This document shows positions 34,768-42,815 of a DNA stretch of 64,000 nucleotides, piece by piece; within the stretch, counting starts at the first letter, position 1, and each line of letters begins with the position of its first letter. The notes beneath the pieces are model-generated. The model was not told the origin of the DNA and did no database searches. It saw only the letters and a list, made by a program, of their open reading frames with translations. Source of the DNA: Frigidibacter albus (GTDB lineage: Bacteria > Pseudomonadota > Alphaproteobacteria > Rhodobacterales > Rhodobacteraceae); contig NZ_JAAAUC010000004.1 in the NCBI RefSeq assembly GCF_009908165.1, forward strand, positions 1-64,000, written 5' to 3'. Made by a program: the position numbers and the translations under genes.

Positions 34768-35969
34768 TGGCCGATCGCCGTGACCGGATCGACCCGTGCC
34801 GCGGCGCGCGCCGGCAGGATCGAGGCGAGGATGGCACCGATCACCGTGAGCGTGATCGCAAGACCATAGGAGCCCTGGGTGATGTCCATCGGCAGGGTGC
34901 CGACCTCGAACTCCTCGCGCGACGGAAACGGCAGCAGCGCCAGATAGCCAAGCGCCGCGCCGGTGACCCCGCCCATCAGCCCGACCAGCGCGCCTTGCGT
35001 CACGAAGACGAAGACCACGAAGCCGCGGCCTGCCCCCATCGCCCGCATGATTCCGATCTCGGGGCGGCGGCGGTAGGTGGACAGCAGCAGCGCCGAGGCG
35101 ACGCCGATCACGATGGTGATCAGCGCGAAGGATTTGAGGAAGATCCCGGTCTGCGCCTGCGCGTCCAGCGCCTCCAGCAGCTGTTCGGCGCCCTCGGTCC
35201 AGGGTTCGGCATCAAGCCCGGTCAGCGCCGCGATGCGCAGCGCAGCGGCATCGGCCTCGTTGAGGTCGCGCAGCTTGATCTCGATCCGCGTCACCCCTTG
35301 GGGCAGCGCGAACAGCGTGCGCGCGGTGGAGAGGCTGACATAGATGCTGCTGGCGTCGATCAGCCCGTTGCCGGTGTCATAGAGCCCGCCAAGCGTCAGC
35401 ACCGCCGACTCGCCGGTCGAGGATTGCAGCCGCACCGTCTGCCCCAGCCGCAGCGACATGTCCTCGGCCAGCGTCTCCCCCAGCACCACCAGACCCGAGC
35501 CAAGGCGCACGGAGCCCTGGGTCATGTAGCCGTCCAGATCGAGGATGTCGGATTCGCGCCCCGGCTCCAGCCCGGTCACGCTGACCTGCGCCACCTGCGC
35601 CCCGCGCGCCAGAAACCCTGCGCCGGTGATCTGCGGCGACACGGCGATCACCCCCGGCACCGTCTCGATCAGCGGAATGAAGGTCGCGGCCTCGGACAGC
35701 GAGGCGGTGCGGGCGCGGCCGCGTTCGATCACTGCCAGAACATGGCCATCGGGGTGGATCAGGATCGCGGGGTCAGGATCCTCGGCCGCAATCGTCACAT
35801 GGCTGAGGTCGCCCACGGTGCGCGACAGGATGAACTCTGCCAGCCCGCCGATCAGCGCCGACATGAAGATGAAGATGAACACCCCCACCGCCACCCCCAG
35901 CACCAAAAGCGCGGTCTGCGCCTTGCTGGCGGTCAGGTAGCGCGCGGCGATCTTGAGCGCGTAGAGCAT
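34764..35969 (-). CDS. FtsX/MacB-type ABC transporter permease
   Basis: The 401-residue protein has one N-terminal helix (about residues 17-40), a large periplasmic domain, and three C-terminal helices (about 275-390), the MacB/LolE topology. MRAMGAGRGFVVFVFVTQGA near residue 305 matches the FtsX domain. It pairs with the LolD-like ATPase. The start at 35969 abuts the stop of the adaptor gene, sharing one base. Confidence 0.89.
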   Translation of the reverse strand: MLYALKIAARYLTASKAQTALLVLGVAVGVFIFIFMSALIGGLAEFILSRTVGDLSHVTIAAEDPDPAILIHPDGHVLAVIERGRARTASLSEAATFIPLIETVPGVIAVSPQITGAGFLARGAQVAQVSVTGLEPGRESDILDLDGYMTQGSVRLGSGLVVLGETLAEDMSLRLGQTVRLQSSTGESAVLTLGGLYDTGNGLIDASSIYVSLSTARTLFALPQGVTRIEIKLRDLNEADAAALRIAALTGLDAEPWTEGAEQLLEALDAQAQTGIFLKSFALITIVIGVASALLLSTYRRRPEIGIMRAMGAGRGFVVFVFVTQGALVGLMGGVTGAALGYLALLPFPSREEFEVGTLPMDITQGSYGLAITLTVIGAILASILPARAAARVDPVTAIGQ

Positions 35970-37135
35970 CAGGGGGCCGTCCCGCGCACGGCCTGCCCGT
36001 CGCTGATGCCGGCCGCATCAAGGATCAGCACCTCGCCCGGCGCCAGCCCGTCCGTCACGATCAGCCGCGCGGCGGGCCAGTCGATCACCGACACCGGGCG
36101 GCGCCGGGCCACGCCATCGGCAAGCATGAACACCGCCGCGCCGGCCTCGCCCGACTGGATCGCGGCACGGGGCGCGGTCAGGGCAGCCTCCAGCGCCTCC
36201 ACGACGATGTTGGCGGTCACGGTCAGGCCGACGGGGGCTGTCACCGGGTCCTCAAAGCTCAGCTCGATGGCAAGGCCGCCCGTCGCCGCATCGACCTGCT
36301 GCGAGACGAAGTCGATCCGGCCATCCCGCAGCAGCGTCTCGCCCGCCAGCTGCAGCACGGCCGCCTGTCCCTTGCGCAGCTGGGTGGCATAGGCCTCGTC
36401 GACATCGGTCTCGACGATCAGTTCGCCAAGGTCGGCAATCGTCATCAGCGCTGTCGAAGGGTCGATGCTCTGCCCCGGCTCGACAGTCAGCGCCAGCACC
36501 GTGCCCGTCATCGGGGCGTGAAGCGTGTAATCCGCCAGCTGCACCTGCGCCTGATCGACCAGCGCCGTGCCGCGCGCCACCTCTTGCGCCGCCGACTGAA
36601 CCGCGCGTTCGGCAGTCTCGAGCGTGGTCAACGAGACATTGGCGCCAAGCGCCCTCGCCCGGGCCAGCGTATCTTGCGCCTGCGCCTCGGCCACCAACGC
36701 GCCATCCAGCCCCGCAATCGCCTGCCGAAGGGCCGCCTGCGGCGCGGCGGCGTCGATGCGCGCCAGTTCCACGCCCGCCTGCACCTCATCGCCCTCGGCG
36801 ACGCCCAGAGCCTCGATCCTGCCGCCCACCAAAGAGCGGATGTCCACCGAATGGCGCGCGGCGATCCGGCCATTCGTCGCCAGCACACGCGTGACCGGGG
36901 CCATCGCCACCAGTTCCACCGGCACCGGCGTTGCTCCGGTTGTCCAAGGCTGAAGGTAGAGCACCGCTGTCAGCCCCCCCGCAAGCGCCATGCAGAGTGC
37001 CCAGACCCGGCCGCTTCGTCCCCGTCGCTCTGGCGCGGGCGCCCGCGTCGCCGGCAAGCCGGGTTTCCCGGTCACCGGGGCCGCAGCTGCTGCCCTGTCC
37101 GCAACATCCGTCTCTTGCTGTGCTACCGACACGGA
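35969..37135 (-). CDS. MacA-like periplasmic adaptor (HlyD/RND membrane-fusion family)
   Basis: The predicted 388-residue protein has a cytoplasmic tail, one helix (RVWALCMALAGGLTAVLYL, about residues 43-61), a lipoyl/barrel-sandwich domain (SLVGGRIEALGVAEGDEVQ and APMTGTVLALTVEPGQSID), a coiled-coil hairpin between them, and a C-terminal barrel. Such adaptors link an inner-membrane pump to the outer membrane. The GTG at 37135 is preferred because AGGA lies seven bases upstream; a TTG at 37156 would add seven residues. An FNR-like box lies about 90 bp upstream. Confidence 0.85.
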   Translation of the reverse strand, partial: SVSVAQQETDVADRAAAAAPVTGKPGLPATRAPAPERRGRSGRVWALCMALAGGLTAVLYLQPWTTGATPVPVELVAMAPVTRVLATNGRIAARHSVDIRSLVGGRIEALGVAEGDEVQAGVELARIDAAAPQAALRQAIAGLDGALVAEAQAQDTLARARALGANVSLTTLETAERAVQSAAQEVARGTALVDQAQVQLADYTLHAPMTGTVLALTVEPGQSIDPSTALMTIADLGELIVETDVDEAYATQLRKGQAAVLQLAGETLLRDGRIDFVSQQVDAATGGLAIELSFEDPVTAPVGLTVTANIVVEALEAALTAPRAAIQSGEAGAAVFMLADGVARRRPVSVIDWPAARLIVTDGLAPGEVLILDAAGISDGQAVRGTAP

Positions 37136-37224
37136 TCCGTCCTGTTCTGGGCCCAAGCTCCCGCAGTCCAGCGACGGACCGGCGGGTGGCTTTCAGAACG
37201 TAGCCTGCGCGAGGACGGCCTGCG

Positions 37225-37238
37225 TTGATGTGGATCAT
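37225..37238. promoter_or_regulatory. FNR/FnrL-like box upstream of the MacA-type gene
   Basis: TTGATGTGGATCAT matches the FNR consensus TTGAT-N4-ATCAA at 9 of 10 fixed positions. Its centre is about 95 bp before the adaptor start codon (minus strand) and about 90 bp past the stop of the lipoprotein gene, in a gap with no other features. Regulation by oxygen through FnrL is inferred. Confidence 0.45.
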
Positions 37239-37323
37239 GGGGCGCAGGCGCAAGCGCGTCGGGACTTCAGCGCCCGCGCTTCGGCCATCGGGGCCCAGAC
37301 CGTGCCGCGGCAGTCCGCCCGGC

Positions 37324-37569
37324 TCAATCCCCCGAGGCGTAAAGCAGCGCGATATCGCGGTGATAAAGCTCGCAAGGCCCGATCTCGGCCCGCAGGACAG
37401 CCTGCACCGGCTCCAGCACCACGGCGCAGCCGTTTGCAAAGCGATATTCGCGGTCGCCATTGGCAAGGCGGCTCTGGACCGGCACCTCGTCCATCGGGCG
37501 GGTGGTCGTGGTTTCGGTCTGGGTGCAAGCGGCGGCAAGCAGCAGCAAGACAAGCGGGATTGATTTCAT
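37324..37569 (-). CDS. Small putative lipoprotein
   Basis: The 81-residue protein starts MKSIPLVLLLLAAACTQTET, a clear lipoprotein signal with lipobox LAAAC, so the mature 68-residue chain would be anchored by Cys14. The mature part holds two further cysteines (GCAVVLEP and GPCELYH) that could form a disulfide. GGAGG sits eight bases before the ATG. I do not recognise a family. It follows the diguanylate cyclase gene by 101 bp on the same strand. Confidence 0.7.
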   Translation of the reverse strand: MKSIPLVLLLLAAACTQTETTTTRPMDEVPVQSRLANGDREYRFANGCAVVLEPVQAVLRAEIGPCELYHRDIALLYASGD

Positions 37570-37670
37570 CGATCGGTCCTCCGGGTTCCAAGGCCTAACG
37601 AAGATGTGAGCCTCCGGTTCAATGCGCCGGACGTCTCAGGCAGCCTTGGGCGGAAAAGCGCCGCGCAGCC

Positions 37671-38972
37671 TCAGCCCCCGCGCACCACCACCCGGTTGCG
37701 GCCGCCGGCCTTCGCCTCATAGAGCGCGCCATCGGCCACGCGGATCAGCGCCTCGGGCGCGGCAGGCGCGGCGCAGAAGGCCATGCCGAAGCTCAGCGTG
37801 ACGGCGGTTCCCGTGCCTTCCGCCTCGAAGACTGCCGCGATGGCAAGGCGCAGGCGCTCGGCCACGGCGGCGGCGGCCTCCGGGCCGGCATCGTTCAGGA
37901 TCAGCGCGAATTCCTCGCCACCATAGCGGAACACAAGGTCATCGGCCCGGGCCTCGGACGCCAGCACCTCTGCCACCCGGCGCAGCACCCGGTCGCCCTC
38001 GACATGGCCATAGGTGTCGTTGATCCGCTTGAAATGGTCCACGTCCCCCATCAGCAGCGCGAAGCCGGGTCCGCCCGCGGTCAGCGCCCCCAGCCGCGCC
38101 CCCAATGCCGCATCGAACTCGCGCCGGTTCAGCAGCGCGGTCAACCCGTCGCGCCGTGCATGCTCGGCCAACTGCTCGCGCTGCTCCTGAATGGTGCGGG
38201 TCATGGTGTTGAAGGCCTCGGCAACGGCGGCCAGTTCCGGTGGCACGGTGATCTGCACCGGGGTGTCATGGCGGCCCGAGGCGAAGCGCCTGGCCCCCGC
38301 AACCAGCTCATCGGCGCTGAGCACGATGGCCCGGTTCACGATGAAGGCGCCGAGGCCCATCATCCCCAGCGACATCAGGATTGCGCCAAGCGCCCCAAGC
38401 TCCAGGCGCCGGAAGGCCAGCAGCGCCGCGGCATGGCTGGCCTCGCTTTCGGCGCGCATCCGGTCCAGCACCGCCTCCAGCCGGCGGGCGGCGACGGGCA
38501 GCTCGCGCTCGACGGCCAGCACCTGCTGCAGGTCGGCGACATTCGGCGCCACGCTGCCGCGCGGGCGCGCAAGGACCGCGCCCGCATCGGCAAAGGCCCT
38601 GTCCCATTCCTGCCGCGCAGCCTGAACCTGTCCGGCATTCGACACCGAGGCGGCGGCCTCCAGCCGCGCAAACTGTGCCCCGATGCGGTCGGCGGCGGCG
38701 TCGAAGGTTTCGCGCTGCGCGACATCGCCGGTCAGCACATAGGCGTTCAACGCTTCGGAAATCGTCCAGTAATCGCCCTGGATCCGCTCAAGACTGATCA
38801 GCAGGTCATGCTGGCGGGCCAGCACATCGCGGAAGGGCTGCACGATGGTCTGGTGATAGACCGCATAGCCCGCCACGGCGCTGGCCAGCAGCGGCAGCAG
38901 CGCGCAGACCATTGCCAGCGCGATCCAGCTGCGCAGCGACTGGCGGCGGAAGAATTGCATGGGGCGGGACAT
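37671..38972 (-). CDS. Membrane diguanylate cyclase (HAMP-GGDEF)
   Basis: The 433-residue protein has helices near residues 12-35 and 190-215 flanking a periplasmic sensor region, a HAMP-like segment, and a C-terminal GGDEF domain. The active-site motif is RYGGEEF near residue 351, and RADD five residues before it fits the inhibitory I-site RxxD. It should therefore make c-di-GMP from two GTP with product feedback. It lies 63 bp after hmuV on the same strand and may be transcribed with the haem genes. No EAL domain is present. Confidence 0.9.
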   Translation of the reverse strand: MSRPMQFFRRQSLRSWIALAMVCALLPLLASAVAGYAVYHQTIVQPFRDVLARQHDLLISLERIQGDYWTISEALNAYVLTGDVAQRETFDAAADRIGAQFARLEAAASVSNAGQVQAARQEWDRAFADAGAVLARPRGSVAPNVADLQQVLAVERELPVAARRLEAVLDRMRAESEASHAAALLAFRRLELGALGAILMSLGMMGLGAFIVNRAIVLSADELVAGARRFASGRHDTPVQITVPPELAAVAEAFNTMTRTIQEQREQLAEHARRDGLTALLNRREFDAALGARLGALTAGGPGFALLMGDVDHFKRINDTYGHVEGDRVLRRVAEVLASEARADDLVFRYGGEEFALILNDAGPEAAAAVAERLRLAIAAVFEAEGTGTAVTLSFGMAFCAAPAAPEALIRVADGALYEAKAGGRNRVVVRGG

Positions 38973-39035
38973 GAAGGCCTCGGGCTGGGGATGTGCCGCG
39001 GGTACGCCACATCCGTGCGGCCCCGTCAAGCAAGC

Positions 39036-39815
39036 TCAGCCCAGCCGCGCGGCCTGCGGCAGCAGCCAGATCCCGCCCGGCGGCGCGGTGTTCACGCAAA
39101 GCTGGCAGCGATAGGCACCCGACAGCAGCGGACCCGTCATCACCTCGGCCGGTCGGCCAGCGGCGGCGATCCGGCCCTCGGCCATCAGCACCATGCGGTC
39201 CGCGTGCATCGCGGTCAGGTTCAGATCGTGCATCACCGCGACCACGCCGCCCCCCGCATCGGCAAAGCGCCGCAGCACCGCCATCACCTGCAGCTGGTGG
39301 CCAATGTCCAGGCTGGCGACGGGTTCATCGACGAACAGCCAGCACGGATACTCCGCCCGCCGCGCCTGCCAGACCTGCGCGCGCACCCGCGCCAGATGCC
39401 CCCGCGCCTGCTCGCCTCCCGACATGTCCTGAAAGAAACCGTCGATCTTTGGGCTCAGGCCCACCTCCTCCACCGCCGCCTCGACGATGCCGGGCAGATG
39501 CGCCGCATGGCCCGCCTCATGCCCCATCCGCACGATCTCGCGCAGCGTGAAGGGAAAGCCAACGGCGGTGGCCTGCGGCAGCACCGCCCGGCGCAGCGCC
39601 AGTTGGCGGGGGGTCAGATCCGCCAGCCGCACGCCGTCGAGGCTGATGGAGCCCGGCCCCGGCAGATCCCGCGTCAGCCGCCGCAGCAGCGTGGTCTTGC
39701 CCGACCCGTTCGGCCCGACGATGGCGGTGATGTGGCCGGGGCGGGCCTCGAAATCCACCCCGTGCAGGACATCGCGCCCGCCAAGGCTGGCCCCCAGATC
39801 GGCTGCCAGAAGCAT
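39036..39815 (-). CDS. hmuV: Haem ABC transporter ATP-binding protein HmuV
   Basis: The 259-residue ATPase has Walker A GPNGSGKTT, signature MSGGEQARGHLARVRAQVW (the long form typical of HmuV), and Walker B CWLFVDEPVASLD. It drives haem import through HmuU. It starts three bases after the hmuU stop, in the order hmuR-S-T-U-V. Confidence 0.94.
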   Translation of the reverse strand: MLLAADLGASLGGRDVLHGVDFEARPGHITAIVGPNGSGKTTLLRRLTRDLPGPGSISLDGVRLADLTPRQLALRRAVLPQATAVGFPFTLREIVRMGHEAGHAAHLPGIVEAAVEEVGLSPKIDGFFQDMSGGEQARGHLARVRAQVWQARRAEYPCWLFVDEPVASLDIGHQLQVMAVLRRFADAGGGVVAVMHDLNLTAMHADRMVLMAEGRIAAAGRPAEVMTGPLLSGAYRCQLCVNTAPPGGIWLLPQAARLG

Positions 39816-39818
39816 GGC

Positions 39819-40868
39819 TCAGATCTCCATCGTGGCGCGGCGCGCAAGCAGGATCCACAGGAACACCGGCGCGCCGATCAGCGCCATGATGATGCCGATC
39901 GGCAGTTCGGCCGGGGCCACCACGACGCGCGAGAAGGTGTCGGCGCCGATCAGCAGCGTGGCGCCGAAGAGGGCGGCCGCGGGCAGCAGGGTGCGATGGT
40001 CGGGCCCGATGGCAAGGCGCAGGATATGCGGCACCACGATGCCGACGAAGCCGATGCCGCCCGACACCGCGACCGAGGCGCCGGTCATCGCCGCCACCGC
40101 CAGGATCGCGCCGCGCTTGACCGCCTCCACCGGCACGCCCAGATGCCGCGCCACCGCCTCGCCAAGCGCCATCGCGTTCAGCCCGCGCGCCAGGAACGGC
40201 GCGGCGGCAAGGCCCGCGATCAGCACCGGCGCGGCGGCCCAGACCTTGACCCAGTTCGCCCCTGCCAGCGAGCCGAGGCCCCAGAAGGTCAGGTCGCGCA
40301 GCTGGTTGTCATCGGCCAGATAGATCAGCACCCCCGTCGCCGCCCCCGCCAGCGCCCCCAGCACGATCCCCGCCAGCAGCATGGTGGCGATCGAGGTGTG
40401 GCCGCGCAGGCTGGCGACACGGTAGAGGATCAGCGTCGTCGCCCAGCCGCCGAAGAAGGCAAACAGCGACACCATGTACATCCCCGTCACCGCCTGCACC
40501 GCCGCGGGCATGACGCCCCCCAGCACGATGGCGATCACCGCGCCAAGCCCGGCGCCCGCCCCCACGCCCACCAGCCCCGGATCGGCGAGCGGGTTGCGGA
40601 ACAGCCCCTGCATCAGCGCGCCCGACACCGCCAGCGCCGCCCCGACCAGCATCCCCAGGATCAGCCGCGGCAGGCGGATGTCCAGCAAGATCGCCCGCTC
40701 CGCCGGGTTCAGCTCGCGCGTGAACAGCTCCCACGGCAGCAGCCCCGACGCGCCGATGCTGAGGCTGAGGCAGGCCATCGCCGCCAGCAGCAGCGCAAGG
40801 CCGGTCGTGACCGCCGGCACCGCAAGGCGCGGGGCGCGGATGGCGGGGGTGAAGGGGATGGCGGTCAT
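39819..40868 (-). CDS. hmuU: Haem ABC transporter permease HmuU (FecCD family)
   Basis: The 349-residue protein has about ten helices and the FecCD signatures DIRLPRLILGMLVGAALAVS, RNPLADPGLVGVGAGA, and GGIGFVGIVVPHILRLAIG. It forms the inner-membrane haem channel as a dimer with HmuV. The start at 40868 is one base after the hmuT stop, favouring this ATG over upstream in-frame codons. Confidence 0.94.
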   Translation of the reverse strand: MTAIPFTPAIRAPRLAVPAVTTGLALLLAAMACLSLSIGASGLLPWELFTRELNPAERAILLDIRLPRLILGMLVGAALAVSGALMQGLFRNPLADPGLVGVGAGAGLGAVIAIVLGGVMPAAVQAVTGMYMVSLFAFFGGWATTLILYRVASLRGHTSIATMLLAGIVLGALAGAATGVLIYLADDNQLRDLTFWGLGSLAGANWVKVWAAAPVLIAGLAAAPFLARGLNAMALGEAVARHLGVPVEAVKRGAILAVAAMTGASVAVSGGIGFVGIVVPHILRLAIGPDHRTLLPAAALFGATLLIGADTFSRVVVAPAELPIGIIMALIGAPVFLWILLARRATMEI

Positions 40869-40869
40869 C

Positions 40870-41715
40870 TCACGGCGCGTCCGGATAGAGCGCGGCGTGC
40901 AACGCGGCAATCGCGTCGGGCGTGCGCGGGCCGAAGCCCAGCAGGAAGGTGCCAGGCATCCGCACAACATGCCCGCCCAGTGCCGCGGGCGTCTGCGCCA
41001 GCGCCGGATGGGTCAGGTATTCGTCATCACCATGCGAGCTTGCGCCCTCGCCCCGCTCCATCGCCAGGATCACGTCGGGGGCGGCGACGGCTATGGCCTC
41101 ATCGGTCAGCGCAGTGTAGCCCTCGAAGCTGTCGATGGCGCTGGTGCCGCCCGCCAGCTCGATCATCGCGGCGGCGGCGGTATCGGTGCCCGCCCCCATC
41201 AGCCGCCCGCCGCTGTTGCCCAGGATGAACAGCACCCGCGGCGGCGGCCCGTCTTCGGCAGCAACCTTCGCCAGCGCCGCCTGCATCTGCGCGTCCAGAT
41301 CGGCCGCCAGCGCCTCGCCCTTGTCGGGCACGCCCATGGCCCCGGCCACGCTGCGCACCTTGGCCAGCACGCCTGCGGGGCTGTAGTCGTCGGGCACCGT
41401 CACCGTCGCCACCCCCGCCCCTGCCAGCGTGTCCAGCGTCTCCGCCGGTCCAGCCCCCGACTCCATCAGGATCAGCTCGGGCGAGACCGACAGCACCCCC
41501 TCGGGCGAGAGCGCGCGCATGTAGCCGACATCGGGCAGCGCCTCCACCTCGGCGGGAAAGGTCGAGGTGCTGTCGCGCCCGACCAGCCGGCCCTGCTCGC
41601 CCAGCATATAGACGATCTCGGTGACCGACCCGCCGATGGCCAGCACCCGCTCCTGCGCCGCTGCGCCAAGGGGCAGCAGGGCCAGCGCGGCGCCCAGAAG
41701 AAGACGCGACATCAT
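40870..41715 (-). CDS. hmuT: Periplasmic haem-binding protein HmuT
   Basis: The 281-residue protein has a signal peptide (MMSRLLLGAALALLPLGAAA) and a TroA-like helical-backbone binding fold with RVLAIGGSVTEIVYMLGEQG at its beginning and ALSPEGVLSVSPELILMESG in the first lobe. It carries haem from the outer-membrane receptor to HmuUV. The start overlaps the hmuS stop by 4 bp. Confidence 0.93.
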   Translation of the reverse strand: MMSRLLLGAALALLPLGAAAQERVLAIGGSVTEIVYMLGEQGRLVGRDSTSTFPAEVEALPDVGYMRALSPEGVLSVSPELILMESGAGPAETLDTLAGAGVATVTVPDDYSPAGVLAKVRSVAGAMGVPDKGEALAADLDAQMQAALAKVAAEDGPPPRVLFILGNSGGRLMGAGTDTAAAAMIELAGGTSAIDSFEGYTALTDEAIAVAAPDVILAMERGEGASSHGDDEYLTHPALAQTPAALGGHVVRMPGTFLLGFGPRTPDAIAALHAALYPDAP

Positions 41716-42755
41716 GCCTCCACCGCTTCCAAGCCGGGCAGCTCTGCCACCAGCGCGTTCCAGCCCGCCGCTGCCTCGTCGCCGGCGCGCAGCACGCCGA
41801 AGATCTGCGCGATCAGCGCGCCGCGCGCGTCAAAACACTCCACCGAATGCGCCGGGCCCCGCTGGGTGTTCTTCACCACCGCATAGGTCTCGGCGATATG
41901 GTCCATCCGCAGATGCAGATCGAAGCCGGGGTCCAGCACGTTGATCCAAGGCCCCAACTCGACCACGCGGGTGATCGGGCCGGTATGGATCTCGATCATG
42001 CCGCGGTTGCCGACGAAGACCATGATCGGCACGGCGGTTTCCGCAGCCCTGTGCAGCAGCGCCTCCACCGATTTCGGCGCCAGCTGCCGCACATAGGGCG
42101 CGCCTGCGATGCGGTAGGCCCCCAGCCGGTTCATCTTCAGCCGCGAGGTCAGGCGCATGAACTGGTGGGTATCGGTCATCTCGTCCCAGCCCTGCCGCAG
42201 CTCCTCGGCCCGGTCGGGGTTGGCCTTGGGCACCTCGGGCGGCTGGCGGGGCGAGAGGTCCAGCACCTGGCCCTGATCCTCCAGCCGCAGCGCCGCGACG
42301 AAGGGCGCCCAGTGCGCGGCATCGCTTTCCGCGCGCAGGTGGATCTTGTGGACGGCATCCCCTGCCGCATCGAAGACCTGCACCGACCGGCGCGGACCGC
42401 TCGGCCCCGCCTCGTCCATCGCAAAGGCATGGACCCAATGGCCGGGGAACAGCCGCAGGTCGATGGTCTCGTTCACCACCAGCGCCGCATGGGGGCCGGG
42501 GCGGTAGTCGTCATAGATGCCGACCTTCTCGATCACGCAGCTGTCGTTGCGGGTCAGCGCCATCACCGGGCCGAAGGCCGTGAGCAGCGGCATGATCGCA
42601 TCGGGATGCGCCGCGATGCGCGTGGCCTCGGCCCCCACCAGCGCGGCGCAAATCTCGGCCTCGGCGATGCCAAGGCTTTCCGCCAGATCACGGGCGCGCA
42701 TCTTCGGCTCTGCCGCACGGGCGGCGCGGATCTCTTCGGGGCTGGGGGCGCTCAT
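41712..42755 (-). CDS. hmuS: Haem-degrading/trafficking factor HmuS
   Basis: The 347-residue protein consists of two similar HemS-type repeats; ALTRNDSCVIEKVGIYDD lies in the first, and NRGMIEIHTGPITRV in the second at the equivalent place. Members bind haem in the cytoplasm and transfer or degrade it to release iron. The ATG at 42755 gives MSAPSPEEIRAARAAEP. The gene lies between the receptor and the binding protein gene. Confidence 0.91.
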   Translation of the reverse strand: MSAPSPEEIRAARAAEPKMRARDLAESLGIAEAEICAALVGAEATRIAAHPDAIMPLLTAFGPVMALTRNDSCVIEKVGIYDDYRPGPHAALVVNETIDLRLFPGHWVHAFAMDEAGPSGPRRSVQVFDAAGDAVHKIHLRAESDAAHWAPFVAALRLEDQGQVLDLSPRQPPEVPKANPDRAEELRQGWDEMTDTHQFMRLTSRLKMNRLGAYRIAGAPYVRQLAPKSVEALLHRAAETAVPIMVFVGNRGMIEIHTGPITRVVELGPWINVLDPGFDLHLRMDHIAETYAVVKNTQRGPAHSVECFDARGALIAQIFGVLRAGDEAAAGWNALVAELPGLEAVEA

Positions 42756-42815
42756 GGCGGGTCCTTTCTGGCATGGGTGGACAGGAGGGCCAGCGCGGCC
42801 CTCCCGGAACAAGGA

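Noticed and set aside
38004-41228. A 1074-codon open frame on the plus strand
   Set aside because: It is antisense to the diguanylate cyclase and hmuVUT genes, has low-complexity Arg/Gln/His-rich translation and no domain; long antisense frames are common in GC-rich DNA.
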